Source: JAGVGT01 sp963807225 (lineage in GTDB: Bacteria; Desulfobacterota; Desulfobulbia; Desulfobulbales; JAGXFP01). Taken from it: a stretch of 64,000 nucleotides of DNA. Made by a program: the position numbers and the translations under genes. This document shows, piece after piece, positions 47,176 through 56,129 of the stretch. The stretch is taken from contig CAWEAD010000005.1 of NCBI GenBank assembly GCA_963807225.1, positions 806,001 to 870,000 of the forward strand, given 5' to 3'. Below the pieces are notes generated by a model. It ran no database searches. It was not told the origin of the DNA and worked only from the letters and a program-made list of their open reading frames with translations. Numbering within the stretch: position 1 is the stretch's first letter; each line of letters begins with the position of its first letter.

Positions 47176-48921
47176 CTAGAGTAAAGATTCTTTGACCGCC
47201 GAATCCCGGGAGCGGCCGTCCATTTCCGGCAAGGGAATGCCCAGATGCTTGATCTTGCGGAAGAGGGTGCTCTTGTGGATGCCCAGATCGTGGGCCGCCG
47301 CAATCCGGTTGTAATTATTGCGCCGCAGGGCCTCGACGATGGTCTGCGATTCCACGGCCTGCACCACCGTTTCCATGCCGGTCGATTCTTTTCTTTCCGG
47401 AGTGCCTCTCATGAAATCGGCCGGCAGACAGGCCGGGGTGATAAAATCATCCGGGCAGAGGACGAAGGCATGTTCGATGATGTTTTCCAGTTCGCGGATA
47501 TTGCCCGGAAAATCATGGGCCAAGAGCAGAGCCATGACCTCGTGGGAGACGCCGCCAATTGATTTTTTCTGGATACTGTTGAAGCGCGAGAGGAAATGAT
47601 TGACCAGGAGCGGGATGTCTTCCTTCCGCTCCTTGAGGGTCGGCAGTTCCACCTGAATGACCTTGATCCGGTAATAGAAGTCTTCCCGGAATTTTCCTTC
47701 GATAATCAGTTCGGCCAGATTGCGGTTGGTGGCGGCGATCACCCGCACATCGGAGTGCACCGATTCGGTACTGCCCAGGGGCTCGAAGGTTTTTTCCTGC
47801 AGCACCCGTAAGAGCCTGACCTGCAGGGCCGGAGTGATTTCGCCGATCTCGTCCAGAAAGAGGGTGCCGCCCTCGGCCATGCCGAACCGACCCAGCTTGT
47901 CTTTGTCGGCGCCGGTGAAGGCGCCGGCCTTGTAGCCGAACAGTTCCGATTCCAGCAGGGTTTCAGGCAGGGCGCCGCAGTTTAAGGCAATAAAAGGCTT
48001 GCCGCAACGGTTACTGAGGTTGTGGATGGCATGGGCGATGAGTTCCTTGCCCGTGCCGGTATTGCCCTTGACCAACACCGTGCTGTCGCTGGTAGCGATC
48101 TGGGGCAGGATGTCGACTATGCGGCGCATGGCCGAACTTCTGGTCACCATGTTACCGATCTGCACCCGCCCTTCCAGTTCATGGCGCAATTTCTCGATCA
48201 GCGAAAGATCGCGGAAAGTCTCGACCACCCCGATGATGTTGTCGGCCAGGTCCCGTAAAGGCGAGGCGGAGACGCTGACCGGGATGGACTTGCCGCAGGA
48301 GGTGACGATCTGGGTGGACTTGTTGAGCACCGGCAGGCCATGTTCCATGGTCTTGTTGAGGGCGCATTTCTTATCGCATTGCCCACCCTGGAAAACATCC
48401 CGGCATGATTTGCCGATCGCCTCCTGGCGCGAAACGCCGGTGATCTCCTGGGCGGCCCGGTTGAATGAGGTGATGTGGAAGTTCAGGTCCACCGTAAAGA
48501 CCCCGTCCGAAATACTGTCAAGGATCGTTTCGGTTGAGGTGGACAGGCTCAGGTCGCGGAAGGTCAGGGCTCCGCCCATGATGCCGTTGGTGCTGTCGCG
48601 GATCAGGCCGGTAGAGATACTGACCGGTTTTTTCTTGCCCTGGGCATTAATGATATAGGAGCATTCGTCGATGATCGGATCTTCCGAGTTCATCGTCCGG
48701 CAGAGAACGCAGTTCTTGTCGCACATGTTCGAGCGAAAGATTTCGCGGCAGGCCCTGCCGATCGCTTCGTGCCGCTGGTAACCGGTGATTTCCTCCGCCG
48801 CCCGGTTGAAAGAGGTGATGTTGAAGTTTAAATCTACGGTGAAGACGCCATCCGAGATGCTTTCCAAGATTGATTTCTTGGTCGCCTGACAGATTTGATA
48901 TCTTGCTTTATCCATTGTCAT
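47176..48921 (-). CDS. Sigma-54 enhancer-binding protein with two cysteine-bearing PAS domains
   Basis: A 581-residue transcription activator. Two PAS domains at about 14-120 and 130-240 each contain a cysteine group: C58, C67, C71 and C74 in the first (C-x8-C-x3-C-x2-C), and the same pattern in the second except that the last position is Asn. The AAA+ domain has GNTGTGKE (Walker A), GAFTGA (sigma-54 contact) and GGTLFLDEIGE (Walker B), then a Fis-type helix-turn-helix near 540-565. The cysteines are likely ligands for a metal, Fe-S cluster or redox disulfide. The gene lies 290 bp downstream of a cytochrome operon whose start carries a sigma-54 promoter. Confidence 0.92.
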   Translation of the reverse strand: MTMDKARYQICQATKKSILESISDGVFTVDLNFNITSFNRAAEEITGYQRHEAIGRACREIFRSNMCDKNCVLCRTMNSEDPIIDECSYIINAQGKKKPVSISTGLIRDSTNGIMGGALTFRDLSLSTSTETILDSISDGVFTVDLNFHITSFNRAAQEITGVSRQEAIGKSCRDVFQGGQCDKKCALNKTMEHGLPVLNKSTQIVTSCGKSIPVSVSASPLRDLADNIIGVVETFRDLSLIEKLRHELEGRVQIGNMVTRSSAMRRIVDILPQIATSDSTVLVKGNTGTGKELIAHAIHNLSNRCGKPFIALNCGALPETLLESELFGYKAGAFTGADKDKLGRFGMAEGGTLFLDEIGEITPALQVRLLRVLQEKTFEPLGSTESVHSDVRVIAATNRNLAELIIEGKFREDFYYRIKVIQVELPTLKERKEDIPLLVNHFLSRFNSIQKKSIGGVSHEVMALLLAHDFPGNIRELENIIEHAFVLCPDDFITPACLPADFMRGTPERKESTGMETVVQAVESQTIVEALRRNNYNRIAAAHDLGIHKSTLFRKIKHLGIPLPEMDGRSRDSAVKESLL

Positions 48922-49006
48922 CGCCCCGTGGTCGATTCATCATTTAAACAAAAAGTGAGCCGTTTATCAGAATGCGGCTTCAGTCAGGCACGGTTTAGAT
49001 GAGGCA

Positions 49007-49077
49007 AGGGGCAAAGCTGGTAATGTGAGAGGTATTCCCGCTTAATTTATCAGACTTGCGTCATTTTCTTTGCCCCT
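49007..49077. repeat. Inverted repeat between the activator and the membrane-protein gene
   Basis: AGGGGCAAAG at 49007-49016 pairs with CTTTGCCCCT at 49068-49077 across a 51-nt loop. Possible transcript-end or regulatory structure. Confidence 0.35.
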
Positions 49078-49212
49078 GTGTTCGTGACCCTGACATTTTA
49101 TCTCCTTTTTATCTCCTGTCTTATAGTAAGTCATAAATCATTCATCTTTGGCGAGTACAACTTATTAGGAAATCAAAATTTCTTTTTTCGCTGAAGTAAT
49201 TATTGTCACCTC

Positions 49213-49647
49213 TTACTTCTTGTACGTTGCCACCGCTTTTTTCACTTGCCCGGCGAAGAGTTTTCGGCCTTCGGCTGCGCTGGGCCATTTAACGTCAATA
49301 TGATGGCCCAGGCTCCCATAGAACATGCCCCAGGCAAAACCGTTGAAGAGGTTGATGAGGCTGAATTGCGCTGTTGAAAGCGCCATGCCGGGCTCGTGAA
49401 TACCCAGGGCCACCACGGTAAAATAACCCAGAGGCCCGTGAATGAGGTTGAGAAAGAGACCGCAAAGGCCTAGCAATTTGCCGATCAAGGGGAAGTGTGT
49501 GGACTGCAGAAGACACATGCTGACCGGAGCGACGACCAGGCCGAAGGCGATCCCCGTCCAGAGCCACTTTCTCTTCGGCGCCAAGATATCGGTCAAGTTG
49601 TATGCGGCTATCGGAACAAGCGCTAGAAGCAATAATAATTCTCTCAT
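49213..49647 (-). CDS. Small membrane protein, hypothetical
   Basis: A 144-residue protein with about four hydrophobic segments (ELLLLLALVPIAAYNLTDIL, GIAFGLVVAPVSMCLL, LIGKLLGLCGLFLNLIHGPL, GFAWGMFYGSLG). No recognisable family motif. It follows the cytochrome b gene closely in the same orientation and is probably part of the same operon. Confidence 0.7.
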   Translation of the reverse strand: MRELLLLLALVPIAAYNLTDILAPKRKWLWTGIAFGLVVAPVSMCLLQSTHFPLIGKLLGLCGLFLNLIHGPLGYFTVVALGIHEPGMALSTAQFSLINLFNGFAWGMFYGSLGHHIDVKWPSAAEGRKLFAGQVKKAVATYKK

Positions 49648-49733
49648 GACAGCCTCCTTATCATTTATTGGTGACTACTTTCCGCGTCTGGCTCCGGAGG
49701 AGAAAAAGCCGCCGCACATTTTGTTCATTGAGA

Positions 49734-50477
49734 TCAGGTCTTACCGGCGACCGGGTTATTGGCCGCAGTGACGGAGAGCGCATCCATTTCGCCTGCCGGC
49801 GACTTCACGGAGGCAGCAACATCTTCCGCCACTGCAAGTTTGCCCGGCCTCGCTTCAGGTCCATGCGGTTCCTCATAGCCGGTGAACATTGCCTTGAAAT
49901 GGGCCAGGGGAGTATGCCCCAGGGAGGCTAGATAACAGTGGATCAGGAGAAAGGCGGCGAAACAGAAAAACAGCAGCACGTGAATGGTATCGACTATTTT
50001 TACGCCGCCCAGCAGAGTGATATAATCGCCGAAGGTTTTGACTTGCCAGAGGAAGAGCCCGGATATAATCTGAGCCGGCATCATGATCAACATCAGCGAG
50101 CAATAGCCCATCTGCTGCATGGGATTGAATTTGTTCTCCGGGGTGATGGAGAAGGGGTTGGGATTGCCCTTGAAGAAGCCGTACCCGTAATACCTGAGCT
50201 GGCGAAGGCTTTGTATGTACAGGGTCCGGAGATCGGGGAGATAGGTTTTGATTTGGCCGGTGCCGAAATAGTAGGCGAGCCAGAACAGATAGGCGGCCAG
50301 GACCACAAAACCTATGTAGTTGTGGAGCGTGATCGCCTTCTGCAGGGAAAGCAGTTGCAGCTGCTCGGCAAAACGGATCTGCAAGCCGGTCAGGACCAGG
50401 AGAACGATGCCGATGGCATTGATCCAGTGCCAGACTCGAACCGGGACAGGATGGATATACATTCTTGAACTGGTCAT
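49734..50477 (-). CDS. Cytochrome b561/thiosulfate-reductase-type membrane subunit
   Basis: A 247-residue protein with four membrane segments and candidate heme-ligand histidines in MYIHPVPVRVWHWINAIG, KAITLHNYIGFVV, IHVLLFFCFAAFLLIHCYLA. This matches b-type cytochromes that link the quinone pool to c-type or molybdopterin partners. The C-terminal 45 residues extend the cytoplasmic tail. Its partner is probably the heptaheme cytochrome encoded just upstream. Confidence 0.82.
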   Translation of the reverse strand: MTSSRMYIHPVPVRVWHWINAIGIVLLVLTGLQIRFAEQLQLLSLQKAITLHNYIGFVVLAAYLFWLAYYFGTGQIKTYLPDLRTLYIQSLRQLRYYGYGFFKGNPNPFSITPENKFNPMQQMGYCSLMLIMMPAQIISGLFLWQVKTFGDYITLLGGVKIVDTIHVLLFFCFAAFLLIHCYLASLGHTPLAHFKAMFTGYEEPHGPEARPGKLAVAEDVAASVKSPAGEMDALSVTAANNPVAGKT

Positions 50478-50549
50478 AATCTCCTCTCCTTTCCTCGCGA
50501 TTGATCTTTGCCTCGGGCCCCCCGAGGTCTTCGGGCCCGGGGAGAGGCC

Positions 50550-51668
50550 TCAATCTTCCTCTTTTTTCCGGCGGATCCGGATCGTGGCCAGCCGGATCAA
50601 CAGATGCATGGAGACGACAAAGCCCGTCCCGGCCAGCACCAGAAAACCGATTTTGTCCAACAGCCTGATGCGGGTGCCGGCCAGGGCGGAAAAATGGCTG
50701 GTGTGATAGCCCTCGAGCACCGCCCGGTCCACTACAAAGAGATCGGCCTTGCCGTTGCTCTTTGCAAGGGCGATATAGACGGCGCTGAAAAAGGGCGAAT
50801 CCGCCGCGTGACATTTGGTACAATCCCGGACCGCATGTTCCTTGCTGATCGAGTGCACGGCCGGTTCCAGTTCGACGACCAGTTCGGCATGGACGGTGGT
50901 GAGCACCGTCTTCTGCCGGAGCATGAGGATCAGGTCGTCAAATTCCTCACTGCTGATCACGCCGTCTTTATTCCGGTCCACCCGGGGCATGAATTCCTCT
51001 TCGCGGAGGCCCAGGATTTCCAGGAGGTCGTCGCCGCTTAAGGATTTGTTGCTCACCAGGTCGTAAAAACTCATGTTGATATGCCGGTGGGCCTGGGGGG
51101 CGTGACAGACCGAACATTCCACCAGGGCGAAATGAGCGGCTTTCTGGCTGAGCCAGTCGTGGGACTGATATGGGTTGTGGCATCTGAGGCAGAAGGTGTT
51201 GCCGCGTTCTGCCACCAAAGCTGATTCCATGTGTTTCACGTAGTGATAGTCATGACAGGCGTAACAATTCATGATGATACCCTTGCGGCGTGCCTGCATG
51301 TGGGTGCTGCTGATAAAGGCGCGGGCCTCTTCTTCATGGCAGGTGATGCAGTTCACCGCTGCCAACCGCTTTTCGTGGGGCACTTCGTTGGTGAAGTCTA
51401 GTTCCCCGATGTCCGAATGGCAGTCGACACAGGCGACCTCATTGGTGTGATGCACGGAACGATTGAACCTCTCCGCATCGACAAAAAGCTCGGGATTGAT
51501 GAAACTCTGATTGATGTCCTCCGTACCGGAACGGGAGAGGCCTTGGTCGCCGTGGCATTCCAGACATTGGGAATTTTCCAGGGCCAGACAGGCGCCAGCA
51601 GGGATCAAGAGGCAGAAGAGGGCAAGGAGCAGAGCCGCGGGAAGGAAGTGGGGGATATTCTTCTTCAT
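50550..51668 (-). CDS. Membrane-anchored heptaheme cytochrome c with an EF-hand
   Basis: A 372-residue exported protein. The signal peptide is MKKNIPHFLPAALLLALFCL. Seven CxxCH sites follow (CLECH, CVDCH, CITCH, CYACH, CLRCH, CSVCH, CTKCH), the first at residue 35. Between the sixth and seventh hemes, DRNKDGVISSEEF is a canonical calcium EF-hand loop, and the C-terminus has a hydrophobic anchor (LLDKIGFLVLAGTGFVVSMH). It probably passes electrons from the membrane cytochrome b to periplasmic acceptors. The ATG at 51668 follows GAGGAGG. The sigma-54 promoter lies 95 bp upstream. Confidence 0.9.
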   Translation of the reverse strand: MKKNIPHFLPAALLLALFCLLIPAGACLALENSQCLECHGDQGLSRSGTEDINQSFINPELFVDAERFNRSVHHTNEVACVDCHSDIGELDFTNEVPHEKRLAAVNCITCHEEEARAFISSTHMQARRKGIIMNCYACHDYHYVKHMESALVAERGNTFCLRCHNPYQSHDWLSQKAAHFALVECSVCHAPQAHRHINMSFYDLVSNKSLSGDDLLEILGLREEEFMPRVDRNKDGVISSEEFDDLILMLRQKTVLTTVHAELVVELEPAVHSISKEHAVRDCTKCHAADSPFFSAVYIALAKSNGKADLFVVDRAVLEGYHTSHFSALAGTRIRLLDKIGFLVLAGTGFVVSMHLLIRLATIRIRRKKEED

Positions 51669-51762
51669 TCTGGTTTCCTCCTCACCTGATGTTTTAAGAA
51701 AAACGCAAATTTGAAGTAGTACCATCCTCCGTTGTTTCTTTATGCAGACACTTACAAACAAC

Positions 51763-51779
51763 AGCACTATGCGTGCCAA
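51763..51779 (-). promoter_or_regulatory. Sigma-54 promoter of the cytochrome operon
   Basis: On the minus strand TTGGCACGCATAGTGCT matches the -24/-12 consensus TTGGCACG-N4-TTGCT with a single mismatch (GTGC for TTGC). It is correctly oriented and about 95 bp before the cytochrome c start. The sigma-54 activator gene lies downstream on the same strand. Confidence 0.75.
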
Positions 51780-51811
51780 AATGAAACAATTGTAAATGTA
51801 TTTTTATTACC

Positions 51812-51828
51812 AACTATTTCAGATAGTT
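51812..51828. promoter_or_regulatory. Candidate activator-binding inverted repeat
   Basis: AACTAT-TTCAG-ATAGTT is a perfect 6-bp inverted repeat with a 5-bp spacer, about 50 bp upstream of the sigma-54 promoter, in the typical zone for an enhancer site. No other evidence that the neighbouring activator binds it. Confidence 0.35.
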
Positions 51829-52057
51829 ACAGAAGTTACTCGAGCCGAGGAAAACTTGATATAGTAGGAAGATTGCTACTGTGATGGTCTCATTGGAGAG
51901 CAGATCCGCACTATAGGGGTATCAAAATAGAGATCATAGCATGACGCTTATGTTTCAATTTGACTCATACAGTAAAGAAGAGGAGGGTAATTCGCCAGGT
52001 AGGTTCGGAAACTGCTGCCACTTGACCGGCATCATCGCGACAGGAGAAAAATCCGGC

Positions 52058-53620
52058 TTAACCGATATTTTCCGCACGCTTTTCCCAACCGGTTCGGTGG
52101 CCGGTGTCTAGGCCGGCGCTGACGATTGCCCGAATCTCCTCGGGGCCCAGGGTTTCTTTATCCAGCAGCGTGCCGGCGAGGCGGTGAAGGAGATCGATCT
52201 TGCCCTCAAGGATAATCAAGGCTTCCTGATAGCAATTTTCAATGATAGCGTTGATTTCCATATCAATGGCGGTGGCCGTCTCTTCACTGTAGTGTCGGCG
52301 GCGCCCCTCGCCGCCGAGAAATCCTTCATCTGGTTGGATATAGGCTCTGGGGCCCAGCAGCTCGGACATACCCCATTCACAGACCATCTTGGTAGCGATC
52401 TCGGTTACCGCCTGCAGGTCATTGCTGGCACCGGTGGAAAATTTATTGAAGATGATCTTCTCCGAAGTGCGGCCGCCGAGCAGGATTTTGATGCGGTTCT
52501 CCAGATATTCCTTGGAATAGGCGTGCCGGTCGTCGAGCGGGACCTGCTGGGTCACGCCCATGGCCCGGCCGCGCGGGATGATGGTGATTTTGTACAGCGG
52601 ATCGGCGCCCGGCAAGAGAAGGGCCATAATCGCGTGGCCGGCCTCATGGTAGGCGGTGATCTTTTTTTCCTTGATGCTGATGATCATGCCTTTGCGTTCA
52701 GCGCCCATCAGGATTTTGTCCTTTGATTCGTCAATATCAACGGTTTCGATATAATCCTTGCCTTTCCGGGCCGCCATCAGCGCGGCTTCGTTGATCAAGT
52801 TGGCCAGTTCAGCGCCGGTGAATCCCGGCGTGCTCCGGGCAATCTTACGCAGATCGACCTCTTGGGAGATGCTCACCTTGGCTGTATACAACCGCAAGAT
52901 ATTTTCACGACCGGCAATATCGGGCGGCAAGATGGTAATCTGCCGGTCAAAGCGCCCAGGCCGGAGAAGGGCCGGATCAAGGATATCCGGCCGGTTGGTC
53001 GCCCCGACGATTATCACCGTCTCACCGGATTGAAAACCGTCCATTTCCACCAGAAGCGCGTTCAAGGTCTGGTCATATTCGTTATGGCCCCCGGCGTCGC
53101 CGCCGCCGCGCGACTTACCCACGGCGTCGATTTCATCGATGAAGACAATGCAGGGCGCGTTTTTCTTGGCCTGTTTAAAAAGATCTCTGACCCGGGAGGC
53201 ACCGACCCCGACGAACATTTCCACAAAGTCAGAGCCGCTGATGCTGAAGAAAGGGACCTGGGCCTCACCGGCAATGGCCTTGGCCAGCAGGGTTTTGCCG
53301 GTGCCGGGCGGTCCCTGCAGCAGAACACCTTTGGGGATCCTGCCGCCCAGTCTTGAAGATTTACCCGGGTTCTTCAAAATTTCGACGATTTCAACCAAAC
53401 CTTCCTTGATTTCCGGGACTCCGGCCACATCAGCGAAACGGACCTGCACCTTGTTTTGGAACGGGGCGATGGAGTTGCTCTTGGCAAAACCGGAGGAATC
53501 TCCGCCTGATCGACGGGAGAAGAACAACATCGAGAGGAACATGAATATCAGCACAGAAACGGCGGTGACCCAGAGGAAGGAACCGGCGACGGCTTGATCG
53601 GGGGTGGCCGTGACGGTCAC
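52058..53620 (-). CDS. ftsH: FtsH protease, C-terminal part (TM2, AAA+ and protease)
   Basis: 520 codons from a GTG whose first bases lie on the previous ORF's stop (GTGA). It carries the second membrane helix (LWVTAVSVLIFMFLSMLFF), Walker A GPPGTGKTLLAK, Walker B CIVFIDEIDAVG, the second-region-of-homology Arg, the pore region and the zinc site HEAGHA. The normal FtsH periplasmic domain and first helix are in the preceding ORF, so this is the second half of one protein. The zero-frame ends at a slippery A AAA AAG heptamer and the -1 frame reads on into VTVTATPDQ, giving a continuous full-length FtsH. Either programmed frameshifting or a homopolymer error explains this. Confidence 0.88.
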   Translation of the reverse strand: MTVTATPDQAVAGSFLWVTAVSVLIFMFLSMLFFSRRSGGDSSGFAKSNSIAPFQNKVQVRFADVAGVPEIKEGLVEIVEILKNPGKSSRLGGRIPKGVLLQGPPGTGKTLLAKAIAGEAQVPFFSISGSDFVEMFVGVGASRVRDLFKQAKKNAPCIVFIDEIDAVGKSRGGGDAGGHNEYDQTLNALLVEMDGFQSGETVIIVGATNRPDILDPALLRPGRFDRQITILPPDIAGRENILRLYTAKVSISQEVDLRKIARSTPGFTGAELANLINEAALMAARKGKDYIETVDIDESKDKILMGAERKGMIISIKEKKITAYHEAGHAIMALLLPGADPLYKITIIPRGRAMGVTQQVPLDDRHAYSKEYLENRIKILLGGRTSEKIIFNKFSTGASNDLQAVTEIATKMVCEWGMSELLGPRAYIQPDEGFLGGEGRRRHYSEETATAIDMEINAIIENCYQEALIILEGKIDLLHRLAGTLLDKETLGPEEIRAIVSAGLDTGHRTGWEKRAENIG

Positions 53621-53877
53621 TTTTTTTCTTCCAGCCTGGGAAGCAAGGTGGCGATGTCGGGCGCGAAACTGGTGAATTGCTTGTTTTGGCGGTCGGTGGC
53701 GGTGAGGCGGCCGCCTTGGAGTTGGATTTCGGTGATTTCACCCTGGTCCAGTCGGGAGAGGAAAGTGCTGTAGCTGACCTCGGGGAATTGCCGCGCCGGG
53801 TGGAGGACATTGTAAGTGGTCACGACAATGATCAGGAGAACGAACAGAAGGGAGAAAATTCTGGCCTTGATCTTCAC
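53617..53877 (-). CDS. ftsH: FtsH N-terminal part (TM1 and periplasmic domain)
   Basis: 86 codons: first membrane helix (RIFSLLFVLLIIVVTTYNVL) and the periplasmic beta segment (EVSYSTFLSRLDQGEITEIQ). It ends in LEEKK followed directly by TGA, where the downstream ORF would continue as VTVTATPDQ. The A AAA AAG heptamer is at 53626-53620, in the zero-frame phase needed for -1 slippage. Alone it would be an inactive membrane stub. Confidence 0.85.
   Translation of the reverse strand: MKIKARIFSLLFVLLIIVVTTYNVLHPARQFPEVSYSTFLSRLDQGEITEIQLQGGRLTATDRQNKQFTSFAPDIATLLPRLEEKK
53620..53626 (-). promoter_or_regulatory. Slippery heptamer A AAA AAG within ftsH
   Basis: The zero-frame reads GAA AAA AAG TGA. 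A -1 slip on AAA AAG continues as GTG ACC GTC in the FtsH frame. This is the same heptamer used by E. coli dnaX. A GTGACC...GGTCAC pair about 50 nt apart downstream could form a stimulatory stem. A wrong A-count is the simplest alternative. Confidence 0.45.
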
Positions 53878-54215
53878 GCTTCTCCTTTATGCTGTCGGCA
53901 GGAATTGCCGCTCTCCACGCGGATTGTGCGGGGTTGAGCGGTGACCGACAGCCACCTGAGAGAAAAGATACCATAATTCCGCGGAGGAGAAGAAGGTCTT
54001 TAACGGAGCTGGACTGGTTGGCGCTGATCGCCCTGCTTGGAAAGTCGTGCGGCATGTGCGAACCGAGCATCCGCATGGTCGACCAAGGGCTCGGGGGAGA
54101 CCCTATGTCTATGAGGTCCGTCATTATCGAATAACCTCGGTGCACCTCCCCTCTTCTATTTTATCCAGGCGGTCTGATTGATTGGCGAGTGGGACCCGTC
54201 TATGCCTATTTATCT
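53878..54215. other. Intergenic region without a supported gene
   Basis: About 340 bases upstream of ftsH. The short ORFs here have no protein-like character on either strand, and I see no clear promoter or structured RNA. Confidence 0.4.
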
Positions 54216-56129
54216 TCACTCCGCCAGTTTGGCCTGCACCGATGGAAACAAACTCATGTCGGTATGGGGCAGGAAGAGTGCCGCCATGTAATGGTTCATG
54301 AACTGGGGGTTTTCGGCCAGCTCCATGTTGGTCATTAATTTGCTGACCTCGGTCCGGTCCCGGAAACGCTGGTTGTCGCAGAGGCTGATCTGGCAGCCGG
54401 TCAGCGAGGCGTTGCCCAGGTAGTAGAAGCGCTCCCGGTCGATATCGGGCAGCAGCCCGATGGTGATGGCCCGCTCCAGGTCGATGTAGGCCCCGAAGTT
54501 GCCGGCCAGGATCACCCGGTCGAGGTCGGTGAAGGTCATGCCGACCGACTCCAGCAGGGTCAGGTAACCGGCATACATGGCGCCCTTGGCCCGGATCAGG
54601 TTGTCGAGGTCGACCTCGGTGATGACGATGTCCTCGCCGGTCAGTGAATCACTGCCCCAGGCCAGCACATATTCAAAGCCGTCGTGACCTTCGCGGATCC
54701 GGGGGTGCGACAGGGCCTGGTTGAACTTGCCCTGCTGGTCGATGACCTTGGCTTCCAACAGTTCCGAGACAATGCTGATCAGCCCGGAGCCGCAGATCCC
54801 GCAGGGCTTGCTCATCTCGATGGTGACCAGCATCGGGTCCAGGGTTACCGGGTGGATGTGGAAATTCTCGATCGCCCCGGTATTGGCCCGCATGCCGTGC
54901 TTGATGCCGCCGCCTTCGAAGGCAGGCCCGGCCGAGCAGGCGGCGCAGGCCATCCACTCCTGATTGCCGATGACGATCTCGCCGTTGGTGCCGATGTCGA
55001 TGAACAGAGTCAGCTCAGGACTCTTGTGCATCTGGGCGGCGTGAACCCCGGCGACGATGTCGCCGCCCACGTAGCTGGCAATGGAGGGGTAGAGGAAAAG
55101 GCGCACGGAGGGATGGGCATACACCCCGATGGCTGAGGCCCGGGTCAGCGGCATCTGGGTGCAGGTCGGGACGTAGGGGGCCTCGCGCAGGTACTTGGGG
55201 TTGATGGCCAGCAGCAGCTGGCTCATCACCGTGTTGCCGGCGGCCATAATGTAGCTGATGTCGCTGGGGCTGATGATCATCTTCTGGCAGACCGTTTCGA
55301 TCACCTTATTGATGGTGCGCACCACCTGTTCCTGCAAGTCTTGCAGACCACCGGGCCGCTGTGAGTAGATCATCCGCGAGATGACGTCCTCACCGAAGCG
55401 AATCTGCTCGTTGTAGGAAGTGGAGTCGGCCAGCACCTGGCCGGTGTTGAGATCGATCAGGAGGCCGCAGACCGTGGTGGTGCCGATATCGACCGCCAGG
55501 CCATAAAACCGGTCGGTGGTATTTCCGGCTTCGACGGCGATGATCCGGTCCGGCTCCTCGACCCGCTTGCCTTTAAGCAGGATAACCGTCACCTCCCAGT
55601 TCTTTTCGCGCAGGGTAAAGGGCAGTTCCTGCAGGAGCTGGGGATGGTCGTAGGTCGGCTCGGCGCAGTCGTAGCAGCCCTTGCGGATGGTCCGCAGCAA
55701 ACGTTGCAGGTCGGGGGTATTGTCCTCGATCGAGGGCGGATCGAGTTTCAGGAAGCGTTTCTCCACCGGCGGATCAAGCTGCCAGGTACCGACCAGATCG
55801 GACATGGAACGGGCCGAGATGGCATGGGTGGCCTTGGGTTTGCGCTTTAAGGCCCGGCCGTCTTTGCTGACCACCTCAGGGATGGTGACGGTGATATCGC
55901 CGCCCACCTTGGTCTGGCAGGCCAACCGGAAGCCCTTCTTGTCGGCCGGCGGCCCGCTGACCGAGGACTCGCCGGCCTCGATCCTGCACTTGCACTTGCC
56001 GCAGACCCCGTCGCCGCCGCAGTAGGCATGAATATAAACCCCGGCGTTGGCCGCCGCGGCCAGCAGGTTCTCGCCGTCCTCGACCTGGACCTTGACATTA
56101 TCGGGCAAAAAATGGATTTCGTGGCTCAT
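54216..56129 (-). CDS. RACo-type reductive activator of corrinoid proteins (2Fe-2S plus ASKHA)
   Basis: A 637-residue protein. The N-terminal ferredoxin domain has AYCGGDGVCGKCKCRIEAG, giving C-x5-C-x2-C, plus a later Cys in RLACQT, for a 2Fe-2S cluster. The large remainder is a DUF4445 ASKHA-fold ATPase: GLAVDIGTTTVCGLLIDLNT, LFIDIGTNGEIVIGNQEWM and VILAGNFGAYIDLERA carry the nucleotide-binding loops. Such proteins use ATP to drive reduction of inactive Co(II) corrinoid iron-sulfur protein. Together with acsE this indicates Wood-Ljungdahl carbon flow. The corrinoid protein itself is not in the window. Confidence 0.9.
   Translation of the reverse strand: MSHEIHFLPDNVKVQVEDGENLLAAAANAGVYIHAYCGGDGVCGKCKCRIEAGESSVSGPPADKKGFRLACQTKVGGDITVTIPEVVSKDGRALKRKPKATHAISARSMSDLVGTWQLDPPVEKRFLKLDPPSIEDNTPDLQRLLRTIRKGCYDCAEPTYDHPQLLQELPFTLREKNWEVTVILLKGKRVEEPDRIIAVEAGNTTDRFYGLAVDIGTTTVCGLLIDLNTGQVLADSTSYNEQIRFGEDVISRMIYSQRPGGLQDLQEQVVRTINKVIETVCQKMIISPSDISYIMAAGNTVMSQLLLAINPKYLREAPYVPTCTQMPLTRASAIGVYAHPSVRLFLYPSIASYVGGDIVAGVHAAQMHKSPELTLFIDIGTNGEIVIGNQEWMACAACSAGPAFEGGGIKHGMRANTGAIENFHIHPVTLDPMLVTIEMSKPCGICGSGLISIVSELLEAKVIDQQGKFNQALSHPRIREGHDGFEYVLAWGSDSLTGEDIVITEVDLDNLIRAKGAMYAGYLTLLESVGMTFTDLDRVILAGNFGAYIDLERAITIGLLPDIDRERFYYLGNASLTGCQISLCDNQRFRDRTEVSKLMTNMELAENPQFMNHYMAALFLPHTDMSLFPSVQAKLAE

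Noticed and set aside
53889..54134. Plus-strand 81-residue ORF upstream of ftsH
   Set aside because: No ribosome binding site, composition not protein-like, and it overlaps the presumed ftsH promoter region.
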